Positions 1-8,268 of a DNA stretch of 39,631 nucleotides are shown here, one piece after another. Both the position numbers and the translations under genes were made by a program. The DNA comes from CALCCV01 sp964388665 (GTDB lineage: Bacteria > Bdellovibrionota > Bdellovibrionia > Bdellovibrionales > Bdellovibrionaceae), in NCBI GenBank assembly GCA_964388665.1, contig CAYMBJ010000037.1:1-39631 (forward strand). The letters are read 5' to 3'. The notes beneath the pieces are model-generated. The model searched no databases. It was not told the origin of the DNA and was given only the letters and a program-made list of their open reading frames with translations. The first letter of the stretch is position 1; every line of letters begins with the position of its first letter.

Positions 1-50
1 ACAACATTTTGATTTAAAAATCAAAAAATTATGAGTTTTTCAGGAGCCTG
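1..50. repeat. Left arm of 49-bp terminal inverted repeat
   Basis: Bases 2-50 are the exact reverse complement of 39583-39631. The arm contains an internal 9-bp hairpin (7-15 with 18-26) and its inner edge is an imperfect palindrome, CAGGAGCCTG. It is followed by CTAG at 51-54. The adjacent GT2 gene loses homology to its family exactly at this edge, so the arm is foreign to that gene. A transposable-element end is the most likely reading. No transposase lies in the window, so the family cannot be named. A contig-end assembly effect is the alternative. Confidence 0.75.
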
Positions 51-715
51 CTAGTCATTGCAACCAAAGCAAACTGCAACATTTTTTTGAGTGAGTAGTG
101 TGTTTGACCAGCAAACCTAACATCGCGATCATAGTAAATAGGTTTTTGCGAATAACCAATCCATGCCATCATGCCGCGTATAAATCGATGACTTTCCGGC
201 ATAGATAAAAATGAATCCAGAGCTCTTTTGGAGACCAAACGGAAATCGCCAGTGTCTACTGGAATCGGCACATCCGTCATTAAGGCAAGCAATCTATAAA
301 ATAAATTTGCAGAGATTTTTTTAAAAAAAGATTCGCCACTTCTCTTCTTTCTCACGCCATATACAATATCATGCCCCATCTTCATCTCATCGCGCATTTT
401 TCCAAGCAGCTCAGGTGGGTCTTGCAGATCTGCATCAACAATCAAAATCTGCTGTCCTTTGCAGCTCATCAGTCCCGCAGTTAAGGCCATTTGATGACCA
501 AAATTTCTGGATAAATTGATTCCACGAATGCGTGGATCGCCATTAGCATAAGAAGTAATAATTTGCCATGTGCTGTCTGTAGAACCATCATTAATGTATA
601 TAATTTCAAAATTTATAATATTCTGCGACTTACAAGATGTGAGTATTCGCGCGTGGGTCGCCCGTAGGGAAGCCTCTTCGTTAAAGCAGGGAACTACTAT
701 TGAAAGTTCTAGCAT
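29..715 (-). CDS. Truncated GT2 polyprenyl-phosphate glycosyltransferase (GtrB/DPM1-like)
   Basis: A family 2 glycosyltransferase of the dolichyl/undecaprenyl-phosphate type, which loads a sugar from a nucleotide donor onto a membrane polyprenyl phosphate on the cytoplasmic face. Seen: an N-terminal IVVPCFNEE strand-loop, NDGSTDST near residue 42, LSRNFGHQMAL near 68, and the metal-binding D-A-D-LQDPPE at about 94-101. The protein is about 228 residues, whereas this family is usually 300-340 with two C-terminal membrane helices. Here the sequence stops right after FALVAMTS, where the helices should begin, and the last six codons plus the TAA come from the terminal inverted repeat. It has therefore probably lost membrane anchoring and may be inactive. 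A TTG at 721 with an upstream GGAAAG is an alternative start. The intact paralogue at 12715-13677 shows what is missing. Confidence 0.8.
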   Translation of the reverse strand: MLELSIVVPCFNEEASLRATHARILTSCKSQNIINFEIIYINDGSTDSTWQIITSYANGDPRIRGINLSRNFGHQMALTAGLMSCKGQQILIVDADLQDPPELLGKMRDEMKMGHDIVYGVRKKRSGESFFKKISANLFYRLLALMTDVPIPVDTGDFRLVSKRALDSFLSMPESHRFIRGMMAWIGYSQKPIYYDRDVRFAGQTHYSLKKMLQFALVAMTSRLLKNS

Positions 716-874
716 AATCAATTGGGCTTTCCATGAAAATTATTAAAGTTTGTAGATTATACGTGTGCCAGCGTCAATCCAACTCGCAAAGCAGCAAAAT
801 TTGTAAAAACAAATACTTGCGGGAATTTCCTTTGATGCGCTAGTAGTTAGTATCACTCAGCTCTCGAGAGGAAA

Positions 875-1861
875 ATGAAAATTTTAATTACTGGTGGCGC
901 CGGCTATATCGGCTCCCATACAGCTCAGGATCTTTTGAACCGAGGTCACGAAGTCGTTGTCCTAGACGATCTCAGCACAGGTAAAATGGAAGCAGTACCG
1001 CAGGCCTGTGATTTTATAAATGGCAGCATCTTGAATCGTCAAGCCCTTGATCGAGTCTTTTCTAAATCTGCCTTCGATGCGGTAATCCATTTTGCTGGAA
1101 AATTGACCGTCGCAGAGTCCAGCCAACATCCTCTCGATTACTATGAAGTCAATACAAGTGGATTTATAAACATCCTGAGATCCTGTGTCGACCACGGAGT
1201 TAAAAATGTACTATTCTCTTCTTCAGCTGCGGTCTACGGAGAACTAACGCAATTTGAGCCCATAGCCGAAACAGCACCGACTGATCCTATCAATCCATAC
1301 GGGAGATCCAAACTTTTCTGTGAATATATTTTGAAAGATTGCAGTTCGGTACACCAGGTTAAATATTCAATCTTGAGATATTTTAATGTCGCTGGAGCCG
1401 CCATTAACTTGCAAAATGGACAACGAATGAAAAACGCCACTCATTTGATAAATATTCTGGCGGAAATATCCACAGGTCAGCGCGATCGGTTGCTGGTTTA
1501 TGGAAATGACTATGCAACTCAAGATGGCACTTGTGTTCGAGATTATATACATGTTGAGGATCTAGCAGACATCCACTCCCTGGCGGTCGAATACCTTTGT
1601 GAAGAAAGAAAAAATCAAATTTTCAATTGCGGCTATGGTCAAGGGCTATCCGTTTTGGAAGTTTTGAGAGCATTTGAAAAATCACTGTGCAAGAAAATTA
1701 CATATGAAATTTCTGCGCGTAGGATTGGCGATCCAGCATATTTGGTGGCCGACTCCAGAAAAGTAAAAAAGGTTTTGGGTTGGAGGCCACAATTTGACTC
1801 AATTGATGTAATTTGTGAGAGCGCAATCTCTTGGGAAAAGAAAAAACTAAAAATAAATTAG
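875..1861 (+). CDS. galE: UDP-glucose 4-epimerase
   Basis: Interconverts UDP-glucose and UDP-galactose using tightly bound NAD; cytoplasmic supplier of galactose-type donors for the surface glycan. Seen: the Rossmann nucleotide loop GGAGYIGSH at residues 7-15, LDDLSTG after the second strand, HFAGKLTVAESS near residue 73, SSSAAVYG near 117, and the catalytic Y-G-R-S-K motif near 143. C-terminal RDYIHVEDLA and a CGYGQGLSVLEV block are typical of GalE. Length (328) is normal for the family. The ATG has a good ribosome site, GAGAGG, seven to eight bases upstream. It stands alone: the gene before is divergent and the gene after is convergent. Acceptance of N-acetyl hexosamine substrates cannot be decided from motifs. 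Confidence 0.93.
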   Translation: MKILITGGAGYIGSHTAQDLLNRGHEVVVLDDLSTGKMEAVPQACDFINGSILNRQALDRVFSKSAFDAVIHFAGKLTVAESSQHPLDYYEVNTSGFINILRSCVDHGVKNVLFSSSAAVYGELTQFEPIAETAPTDPINPYGRSKLFCEYILKDCSSVHQVKYSILRYFNVAGAAINLQNGQRMKNATHLINILAEISTGQRDRLLVYGNDYATQDGTCVRDYIHVEDLADIHSLAVEYLCEERKNQIFNCGYGQGLSVLEVLRAFEKSLCKKITYEISARRIGDPAYLVADSRKVKKVLGWRPQFDSIDVICESAISWEKKKLKIN

Positions 1862-2185
1862 ATTTTGCGATGACCAGATTATTGAGCACTATAACTCTCG
1901 AGACCGAGATGAGTGCTTGAATGAACATGTTTTTTTCAGTCTTATCGACTCGACACTTGAAAAAAATTTGATTATTGCCATTGGATCACTACAATTTCAA
2001 TCCACATTCAGCATTGGAAATGAAGTCGCCGATTCAATTTGCAAAAGTTCGAGAAACGATGCTAGCAAGTTAAAGCGACCTGGTTCAGGATCTCTGCCTC
2101 ACAAAATCTTGGGAAAATCGCAAGGCGACGCCACATATTGTTTTTTCCCATGTCAGATTTACACATGTATTTAAACAAAGCGCAG
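1862..2185. other. Intergenic region between convergent genes
   Basis: A 324-base gap between the stops of galE and the minus-strand glycosyltransferase. It holds a short palindrome (TCTCGAGA near 1894-1901) and an open frame at 1917-2174 with no Shine-Dalgarno sequence and no recognisable protein features. I see no clear GC-rich hairpin followed by a T run, so no terminator is called. Confidence 0.5.
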
Positions 2186-3559
2186 CTATTGAATATTTCC
2201 AGATATCAACGTAAGCCATCCATTTGCAATTTTTTTGGGATGAAAACGCAATTCGACAAACTTCCTGCCAACTTCAAGATGGCGCATCCGTAACTCCTCA
2301 TCGGACAAATATGCCTTCAAAGACTCATAAAAATTATCAAAAAGAATACACTCATTGAACTCAACAAGCGCTCCGGTTTTGGTCGCGACAACTGGCACCC
2401 CATGATACAGAGCCAACACTGCCCGATTTGAAGACTTGCATCTGCTAAATTTATTGCGTCCATTTGGGATTATGCAGACGCTGGAGTGGTCAAAAGATTC
2501 GCTAAATCTATTTTTGTCCCAAGAAATGAATTCGGTATTTGGGAGACCCAATTTAGTTATAACTTGCCTATACAAACTATAGTCATTAGAGATCACTCTC
2601 AAAATAAAGGGTATTTCGCTAAATAATTTCTTTAGTTCAGAACCGATTAACAGCAAATCAGTCAGCCCAAAAAGCCCCGGAGTACCAGCATTGCCAAACC
2701 AAGTAACTATTGGCAATGCCCTGCCCGTCAACGTAGGTAAATTGGTTTGTTTATTGAACTCGGTAGTAGCCTGAGTATTCAAATCCAATTCCTGCCCTTT
2801 TTTCAATGCATTTGAAATTTCAATAAAGGTCGATCGTGATTTACTATCGAGTAAAACTTGAAATATCAAATATCGAAAAACTCGCTTAGTCAGATTTGAA
2901 ATGCCTCTAAATGGCAATACGAATGGCCGTTTTAACGTTTTATAAACTGCACTAATAGCTTTACGCGTTTTCGCACTTTCAATTGCAAAAATTTTTGGAA
3001 TTCCAAAATATAAAAACCATACTTTGCCGTTATCCAACATCCAATGCCGCAACTGCCACCAATTAAAATTGGCCAATTCATTATTGAAATCATCTACATC
3101 AATACTATCTTCAATAATTTTAAACTTTAACTCAAAACTTGGTCCTAAAACATTTGTCAGCTCAAGCTTTAAGTCCTCACTCGGAACAACAATATAATCA
3201 GCAAGTCCGCACATTTTAGTAATATTCCGACCCCACAAGGCCGCATCACCTTCTTTTTCAAATAAATTATCGCATAGATCAAAATATACGACCATGCCCC
3301 GGCGCTTTGCTATCCGAGCAAGTTTGATATCATATGACTTAAATGCTTTAATAAATATGATTGCATGTGGCCGGTCCAAAAAACTGACAGGCTGATCACC
3401 CGAAAAAAATTTCACATTAACGCCCTTACCAAGTAAGGTAAGAAATGGATAGACTCCCCGAATTCTCTGAGAGGCAATATTTACGTCAGAGGTATTCAAT
3501 TTAATTAATATACCTCTATCCGCTAACTTTAATAGCTTAATCTCGTTCTCGTCACTCAT
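2186..3559 (-). CDS. GT-B-fold glycosyltransferase (group 1-like)
   Basis: Probable cytoplasmic glycosyltransferase of the glycan assembly line. Seen: an N-terminal half opening with SQRIRGVYPFLTLLGKG, which resembles retaining GTs that take whole-sequence positional cues; a middle TWFGNAGTPGLFGLTDLL segment near residue 286; and a C-terminal IIPNGRNKFSRCKSSNRAVLALYHGVPVVATKTGALVEF-type block (given in part) near 365-400. That block is the usual nucleotide-sugar site of GT-B enzymes, where a conserved acid would bind the donor; here a Lys/Arg/Ser-rich loop precedes the small-residue VPVVA strand. Length is 457 residues. The ATG lacks a strong ribosome site. It lies directly downstream of a decayed gene on the same strand, suggesting a once longer operon. 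Donor and acceptor are unknown. Confidence 0.7.
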   Translation of the reverse strand: MSDENEIKLLKLADRGILIKLNTSDVNIASQRIRGVYPFLTLLGKGVNVKFFSGDQPVSFLDRPHAIIFIKAFKSYDIKLARIAKRRGMVVYFDLCDNLFEKEGDAALWGRNITKMCGLADYIVVPSEDLKLELTNVLGPSFELKFKIIEDSIDVDDFNNELANFNWWQLRHWMLDNGKVWFLYFGIPKIFAIESAKTRKAISAVYKTLKRPFVLPFRGISNLTKRVFRYLIFQVLLDSKSRSTFIEISNALKKGQELDLNTQATTEFNKQTNLPTLTGRALPIVTWFGNAGTPGLFGLTDLLLIGSELKKLFSEIPFILRVISNDYSLYRQVITKLGLPNTEFISWDKNRFSESFDHSSVCIIPNGRNKFSRCKSSNRAVLALYHGVPVVATKTGALVEFNECILFDNFYESLKAYLSDEELRMRHLEVGRKFVELRFHPKKIANGWLTLISGNIQ

Positions 3560-3565
3560 GTTAAT

Positions 3566-3928
3566 TTACGAAATTTCCCTGCGGCGATTTCTCGCCATCT
3601 TAAATTTATTTTCTTTGATGAAATTTAGCATACGACGCTTTCCAAAACTTTTTTTTTCTGAATAAATAATATTACTGTTGAACTTGTAGCATCAGTATCG
3701 ATAAATTTACTCGGCATATTGGACTGCATCACAATTCTGAACAACAGATGCTTGTGCATCATCAATTCTTAGAGAGTCAACAAACTTGGAGAGCACTCCA
3801 AACGGGCCGTCAGAAAGGCGATTAGGCATCGAACCTCTTCTGAAGCGGTGACTCTTAATGTTTTCTTTATAAGGTGCTCCATAATTTAGATTATCAGCAA
3901 AAGCCCTTAGATTAATCCCACCATGAAG
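3566..3928 (-). pseudogene. Decayed gene remnant, C-terminal part
   Basis: Reading the minus strand from 3928, one frame gives a protein-like stretch (HGGINLRAFADNLNYGAPY, then SHRFRRGSMPNRLSDGPFG and a VDSLRIDD segment) ending at TAA 3707-3709. The same frame continues through a second stop, TGA 3692-3694, into KSFGKRRMLNFIKENKF and finally TAA 3566-3568. There is no start codon at the upstream end, where TGA lies at 3929-3931. The composition is that of a real protein with about 120 codons and two nonsense codons, so I read it as a degraded gene. I do not recognise the family. Chance cannot be excluded for the part below 3692. Confidence 0.4.
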
Positions 3929-4115
3929 TCACGCTGAACGATTCAGGCAAGTAAGCAACAAGATACTATTTTGAAGGAAAAAAGAATCTAAACCGAGAAT
4001 TGGACGCGTCACCGTTAGCCAATTGCGCGCATGTCCAGACCTTTTGGCGATGGCGCTTGATATTTAGCGGCAGCGCGTAGTAAGTACCCTTAGGCAATGT
4101 CTTGACCTAGTGGAA

Positions 4116-5108
4116 ATGGGCGAAATGCCTAATCTGCTTGTCAAGGCTGAGGCAAGGCATCTTACTAATTTATCGAGGGATTTGATGAGCATACTACGTG
4201 ATTTGATTAGCAAAAGACATGCGAGAAAAGGCGTGCCGCATACCATTAGGTTGAAAAAAGAGCCGGGAAGTGCTGGTAACGGGCGAGTGGATATCAATAA
4301 GGTTGACCAACATTTTGAAAAGATTGACGATCTGGCATTTAGCGGATTTGAGAAGTGCAGAAATGACCTCCCGCTGGTGCAGCTATTGTCTGATTCTGAC
4401 CTGCAAGAGTTAAACGAAATGTTAGATTGGAAGTGTTTTATCGTTGACGCGAGCGGACGCAGATTCGGAAATGCTGCCGGGGCAAACAAGCGCCGCGATC
4501 CTCAGGTGTATCCTGATAGCAGATCAACATTTTTGAATGAAAAAATCGGATTGAGCGGTAGAACGGCCGTAGAAGTTGGATGCTTTGAAGGAGTGCACAC
4601 AGCCAGTTTGTGCCACTACGGTGCCTCAGTAACAGCGATCGATAGTAGAGTTGGCAATGTTGTAAAGACGATGGTTCGCACCCAACTCCTGGGCTTTACG
4701 CCCAAGGTGCTCAAGGCAGATTTGGAGCAGTTGACCGAATCTCATCTTAATCTACTTAGAGCTGAGGTATGGCACCACGTGGGGGTTTTGTATCATCTAA
4801 GTGATCCGGTAAAGCACTTGCTTGAAATTTGTCCTTTAATCGAGGACACTCTCCTTTTGGATAGTCATTATGCTACTCAAGAAATGGCAAATAAGACCTA
4901 TAGAGTTGGAGATGAGTCATTTGCGTACCACCACTATAATGAAGGTGGATATAAAGATTTCTTTTCTGGCATGAAGGATCACGCTAAATGGATCAAGTTG
5001 GACGATATTACTCGACTATTGGAGAATAATGGTTTCACAAAGATTGAAATCACTAGTGATCGACAGGAACGTAATGGCCCAAGATTCACTTTAATTGCAC
5101 GACGCTAG
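4116..5108 (+). CDS. SAM-dependent methyltransferase (class I)
   Basis: Probable methyltransferase acting on a glycan or sugar intermediate. Seen: about 145 N-terminal residues that are charged, helical and of no recognised family, then a class I Rossmann core with motif I AVEVGCFEGVHTA, a second-strand acid in VTAIDSR, and HHVGVLYHLSDP, the strand-4 region resembling CmoB/DUF1698-type methyltransferases. The C-terminus ends ITSDRQERNGPRFTLIARR, a usual final strand. The start is uncertain: ATG 4116 is used here, GTG 4110 is in frame just before it, and the frame is open back to 4068, so an N-terminal loss is possible. It begins a plus-strand run of four genes. The substrate is unknown. Confidence 0.75.
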   Translation: MGEMPNLLVKAEARHLTNLSRDLMSILRDLISKRHARKGVPHTIRLKKEPGSAGNGRVDINKVDQHFEKIDDLAFSGFEKCRNDLPLVQLLSDSDLQELNEMLDWKCFIVDASGRRFGNAAGANKRRDPQVYPDSRSTFLNEKIGLSGRTAVEVGCFEGVHTASLCHYGASVTAIDSRVGNVVKTMVRTQLLGFTPKVLKADLEQLTESHLNLLRAEVWHHVGVLYHLSDPVKHLLEICPLIEDTLLLDSHYATQEMANKTYRVGDESFAYHHYNEGGYKDFFSGMKDHAKWIKLDDITRLLENNGFTKIEITSDRQERNGPRFTLIARR

Positions 5109-5168
5109 GAATTTACTGATTATTCTTTTATCTTAAACCAATGGTCTGCAAGTAGATTAGTTTAGTCG

Positions 5169-6389
5169 ATGTATAGAGATGGAAAAATTTTTCACTTGAG
5201 AAAATTTCAGAATAAATTCTTTAAAGGGGCAAGATTTTTTAGAGATAGCTTGGAGAATACATTTCGAAAAGCATTTCTAGGAAAGCCAAAAGTCAGAGGT
5301 GGTCTTAGCCTATTATTTTACATGATTCAGGACACTGATCTTTTGATTCCAATTGCTGCAGCGGCAAAAAAAATTGGTCTAGACGTGCACTGTTTGGTAA
5401 CGAGAAACCTTCAAAAGAATTCACCGAGAGTCATTGAACATATTAAAAAGTCCAATTTGGAATTCTCCGTATTCGACTTGAGAAAAGATAAGGGAGTCGA
5501 AGAACTGCACGAAATATTGAGCAAATGCAGCGCCTTTATGACGGCGGTTGAATCAACAGCTGGCCCTCACATTGTCGGCCATAAGGCGACTCTTTTTAGC
5601 AAAGAGCTCGGTCTAAACACATACACTATGCAACATGGTCTTGAGAATATTGGGCTGACTTATTTCGATTCTATTTACAATCACGAAGATATTAGTTTTG
5701 CTTCTGACAAGATATTTCTATGGAGTCCTGAACAATTGTTACATCCTCAGATATCTGCAGATACAAAAAGGAAAATTGTGCCCATCGGATGTCCTAAATT
5801 GTTTTCGAGTGATGGACCAAAAAACCTTTTTCCAAACAGAAATCCAGTTGTGTCGATCTTTGAAAACCTTCATTGGGAAAGGTACAGTTCGAATTATATT
5901 TCCGAGTTTGAAGCCTGTTTATTAAGTGCAGTTGAAAGTTTTCCAAACATAAATTTTGTTCTAAAACCACACCATGCAGGGCGCTGGGCCAGCACGAAAA
6001 GTGAAATTCGCGACCGAAGGCTCAAAAATTTTATTCTTGCGGATCCAACGCAAACACAATTTGAAAAATTCACTGGCCCATCATACATTTCAATTAGCGA
6101 TGCAGTCATTACAACACCCTCTACCATTTCACTAGATTCCGCAATGATGAACAAGCCGGTGGCTGTGGTTAAGGGTGATCTCGTCACTTCGTTTTATGAG
6201 CCACTACCGCAACTGACTTCATGGAAAGAATGGAGTGCTTATTTATCCTCCGTAGAGGCTGGTAAGTTGAATATAAAGAAGAATGACGAGTTTATTAATA
6301 AGATGCTAGTTACTAGGACAAATGCGGCTATCGATATATGCAAGCACATTTTTCGCGATTCAAAAGGGAGGGTTAGTTGGAAAAAATAA
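5169..6389 (+). CDS. CDP-glycerol glycerophosphotransferase-like / capsule GT-B protein
   Basis: Resembles the CDP-glycerol:poly(glycerophosphate) transferase and capsule-export GT-B families, which add glycerol-phosphate or sugar units to a growing chain at the inner membrane. Seen: HGLENIGLTYFD at residues 156-167 (the His-Gly turn of these GT-B folds), FVLKPHHAGRW at 263-273 and ISDAVITTPSTISLDSAMM at 309-327, matching the K-x-H and S-D-x-hydrophobic-T-x-x-S-T/S donor-site motifs. Length is 406 residues. The last 13 bases overlap the next gene, so the two are probably co-translated. No convincing ribosome site precedes the ATG. It could instead be a KDO-transferase-like enzyme; the exact substrate is not deducible. 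Confidence 0.65.
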   Translation: MYRDGKIFHLRKFQNKFFKGARFFRDSLENTFRKAFLGKPKVRGGLSLLFYMIQDTDLLIPIAAAAKKIGLDVHCLVTRNLQKNSPRVIEHIKKSNLEFSVFDLRKDKGVEELHEILSKCSAFMTAVESTAGPHIVGHKATLFSKELGLNTYTMQHGLENIGLTYFDSIYNHEDISFASDKIFLWSPEQLLHPQISADTKRKIVPIGCPKLFSSDGPKNLFPNRNPVVSIFENLHWERYSSNYISEFEACLLSAVESFPNINFVLKPHHAGRWASTKSEIRDRRLKNFILADPTQTQFEKFTGPSYISISDAVITTPSTISLDSAMMNKPVAVVKGDLVTSFYEPLPQLTSWKEWSAYLSSVEAGKLNIKKNDEFINKMLVTRTNAAIDICKHIFRDSKGRVSWKK

Positions 6390-7300
6390 GAGTTTTTGTC
6401 GGTGTTGATAGATCCCAGCTTCTTGCCGTAAAAGTATTGGAGTATTCAATTCGCCGTCATACCAAACACCCAGTTGAGGTGTTTCCTATGTTAGATTTGC
6501 CACTGCCAGTGATTACCGACGTCAAAAACACCCCTCGAACTGGCTTTTCATATGCCCGCTTTATGATTCCAGATTTAGCGGGAAGGACTGGGCGAGCGAT
6601 CTATATGGATGCCGATATGCTGGTCTTCAAAGATATATCGGAAATTTGGAATTTGCCGTTCAATGGCAGTACCATTATTATCCAAAAGGATTTGACCCCC
6701 GCGCAAAGCGCTCCCAATAAACCTGGTGCACCTAAGCAGAGAATTCGACAATGTGCTGTTATGATGATTGATTGTGAAGCCGCATCTAATTGGGATATTA
6801 AAAATATTATTGATGATTTAAACTCAAATAAATACTCATATGCTGACCTAATGTTTGAACTATGTCTTGTCCCAGACCAAAAGATTTCACAAACGCTACC
6901 CTTCGAGTGGAATAGTATTGAACATTTTGATAATCATACAGCAAATATCCACTATACAGATATGAACACCCAACCCTGGGTATTTTCTGGAAACCCAAAT
7001 GGAGATCTGTGGTTCAAAGAAGTTAGATTGATGATAAAGGCTGGCCACATGAGATGGCGCGAGGTCATTTCTGAAATTAGACTTGGATATTTTAGACCAT
7101 CCTTAGCAATTGAATTGGCAATTTTTAACTTTGTTCCCCAAAGATTTAAACCAAGCTTTCATAAGCTTTTAAATAGGTTCGATTCATTATTGAATTACAA
7201 AAAACATGCAAAAGTTTATGCAGAAAAGAAGCGTCGGGATTCTCAAATTGAACTTAACCACACCGCACTTTTGAAAGAAAAGGTCGAAAGCCATCCGTGA
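6377..7300 (+). CDS. GT8 family glycosyltransferase
   Basis: A retaining glycosyltransferase of family 8 (LgtC, glycogenin and LPS galactosyl/glucosyltransferase relatives), adding a hexose from a UDP donor in the cytoplasm. Seen: FVGVDRSQLLAVKVLEYSI at the start, a typical donor-binding strand and helix; SYARFMIPDLAG near residue 58; the metal-binding D-A-D at 78-80 inside RAIYMDADMLVF; and HYTDMNTQPW near 192, the counterpart of the family's H-x-x-G-x-x-K/Q-P-W motif. The start is TTG 6377, chosen because GGGAGGG lies six bases before it; it overlaps the previous gene by 13 bases. It ends inside the next start (GTGA overlap). Confidence 0.85.
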   Translation: MEKIRVFVGVDRSQLLAVKVLEYSIRRHTKHPVEVFPMLDLPLPVITDVKNTPRTGFSYARFMIPDLAGRTGRAIYMDADMLVFKDISEIWNLPFNGSTIIIQKDLTPAQSAPNKPGAPKQRIRQCAVMMIDCEAASNWDIKNIIDDLNSNKYSYADLMFELCLVPDQKISQTLPFEWNSIEHFDNHTANIHYTDMNTQPWVFSGNPNGDLWFKEVRLMIKAGHMRWREVISEIRLGYFRPSLAIELAIFNFVPQRFKPSFHKLLNRFDSLLNYKKHAKVYAEKKRRDSQIELNHTALLKEKVESHP

Positions 7301-8103
7301 GCCATGAAATATTTCAAATATTCTATGATCCCAAACAAATTGGGAATCTTGATCCAGACTTTACGCCCTACGATAATAGTAAGGCACAAGATGATGATCG
7401 ATATGAATTCAGTGTTTTTATACGAGAGTATGAAAACTTGGATTTTTCAAAGAATTCCCATTACGGGTTTGTATCATGGAAGTTTACTCAAAAGGCTCAC
7501 ATCAGCGGCAGAGAGTTTTCAGATTTTATTGGCAGCAATCCAGGCTATGATGTCTACTATTTAAATCCATTTCCGGCGCAAACAAGTTTTAAAAATGTTT
7601 GGTACCAAGGCGACCACCACCATCCGCATCTGTTGCAATTGACCCGAGCACTGTTCTCAAAGGCAAATTATAATACAAAACTACTCGATGAAAAAATGAA
7701 TCCAATCGATTTTTTGTTCTGTAATTATTGGGTGGGCAGTAAAAAGTTTTGGAGTCAGTATATTGAATTCATAAGGCCAATGTTCGAGCTTTTGCAAAAA
7801 AATGCTCTCGACGATGAACTGCGAATTAAATTACTGGCCAGAGCCGACGATAAGATTGATGCCAACTACATTCCGTTTATTTTTGAACGGATGATTTCAA
7901 CCTTATTCGCAACCGATCAGGGTCGAAAAATTAGGCGACTTTCTTATAGGATTCCCAAAAGCCGACTGAAGAAAATGGTGTCCAAATTGGACTACTATGC
8001 GCTTTGTTTACATAGGCTTGGCATCCCATTGTCATTTTCAAAGAAAGTTGTAGCGTTTGCAAACAAGAAGGGAATGTTTCCAATTTTGGAAAGATTTTTA
8101 TGA
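7297..8103 (+). CDS. Glycan-locus protein of unknown family, possible glycosyltransferase
   Basis: Not assigned to a known enzyme. Seen: an opening EIFQIFYDPKQ, then HYGFVSWKFTQK near residue 55, PGYDVYYLNPFP near 83 and VWYQGDHHHPHL near 102. The stretch YIPFIFERMISTLF near 192 resembles the conserved P-F-x-x-E-R segment of several capsule and LPS glycosyltransferases, which together with the locus suggests a glycan role. There is no signal peptide or membrane helix. The start is GTG 7297, overlapping the GT8 stop by four bases (GTGA), so it is translationally coupled. The last 40 codons are duplicated at 19327-19449, with the first 58 bases of the copy nearly identical. Confidence 0.55.
   Translation: MSHEIFQIFYDPKQIGNLDPDFTPYDNSKAQDDDRYEFSVFIREYENLDFSKNSHYGFVSWKFTQKAHISGREFSDFIGSNPGYDVYYLNPFPAQTSFKNVWYQGDHHHPHLLQLTRALFSKANYNTKLLDEKMNPIDFLFCNYWVGSKKFWSQYIEFIRPMFELLQKNALDDELRIKLLARADDKIDANYIPFIFERMISTLFATDQGRKIRRLSYRIPKSRLKKMVSKLDYYALCLHRLGIPLSFSKKVVAFANKKGMFPILERFL
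7984..8041 (+). repeat. Direct repeat copy A bordering the 8-19 kb module
   Basis: This 58-base segment matches 19327-19384 with two mismatches; the first 34 bases are identical. It lies inside the 3' end of the preceding gene. Beyond it the two copies still align in the same reading frame to their stop codons but only weakly. The abrupt change from near identity to weak similarity suggests gene conversion or recombination. Confidence 0.85.
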
Positions 8104-8143
8104 CACTGGAAAGACTGCACTTTCTCTTCAATTTGGAGGTAAT

Positions 8144-8268
8144 GTGAAGTGCGACATATTGATTTTGGGTACCGGTGTAATCGGCCTATGTTTGGCCCGC
8201 GAGCTCAATAATAAATACCCTCAATTAACAATGATCTAAAAACTGGCTGCATCTCACCATCACACAAG
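8144..8268 (+). pseudogene. N-terminal fragment of an LhgO-like FAD oxidoreductase
   Basis: From GTG 8144, with GGAGG four bases upstream, the frame encodes VKCDILILGTGVIGLCLARE, an FAD-binding Rossmann G-x-G-x-x-G start, then LNNKYPQLTMI and TAA at 8237-8239. After the stop the same frame continues KLAASHHHT, aligning with the E-K-E-K-V-P-A-F-H-S-T stretch that follows the same point in the intact gene at 17958. The stop is thus probably a Glu codon turned nonsense. The fragment then runs into the end of the convergent operon. It is diverged from the 17958 gene, so it came from another copy. Confidence 0.7.

Noticed and set aside
1917..2174. Plus-strand open frame of 85 codons between convergent genes
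   Set aside because: No ribosome site, no family features, and composition unlike a protein; it is also convergent with its neighbour.
4064..4489. Minus-strand open frame of 141 codons
   Set aside because: It is antisense to the methyltransferase, which has clear class I motifs; the reverse frame gives Ser/Arg-rich low-information sequence.
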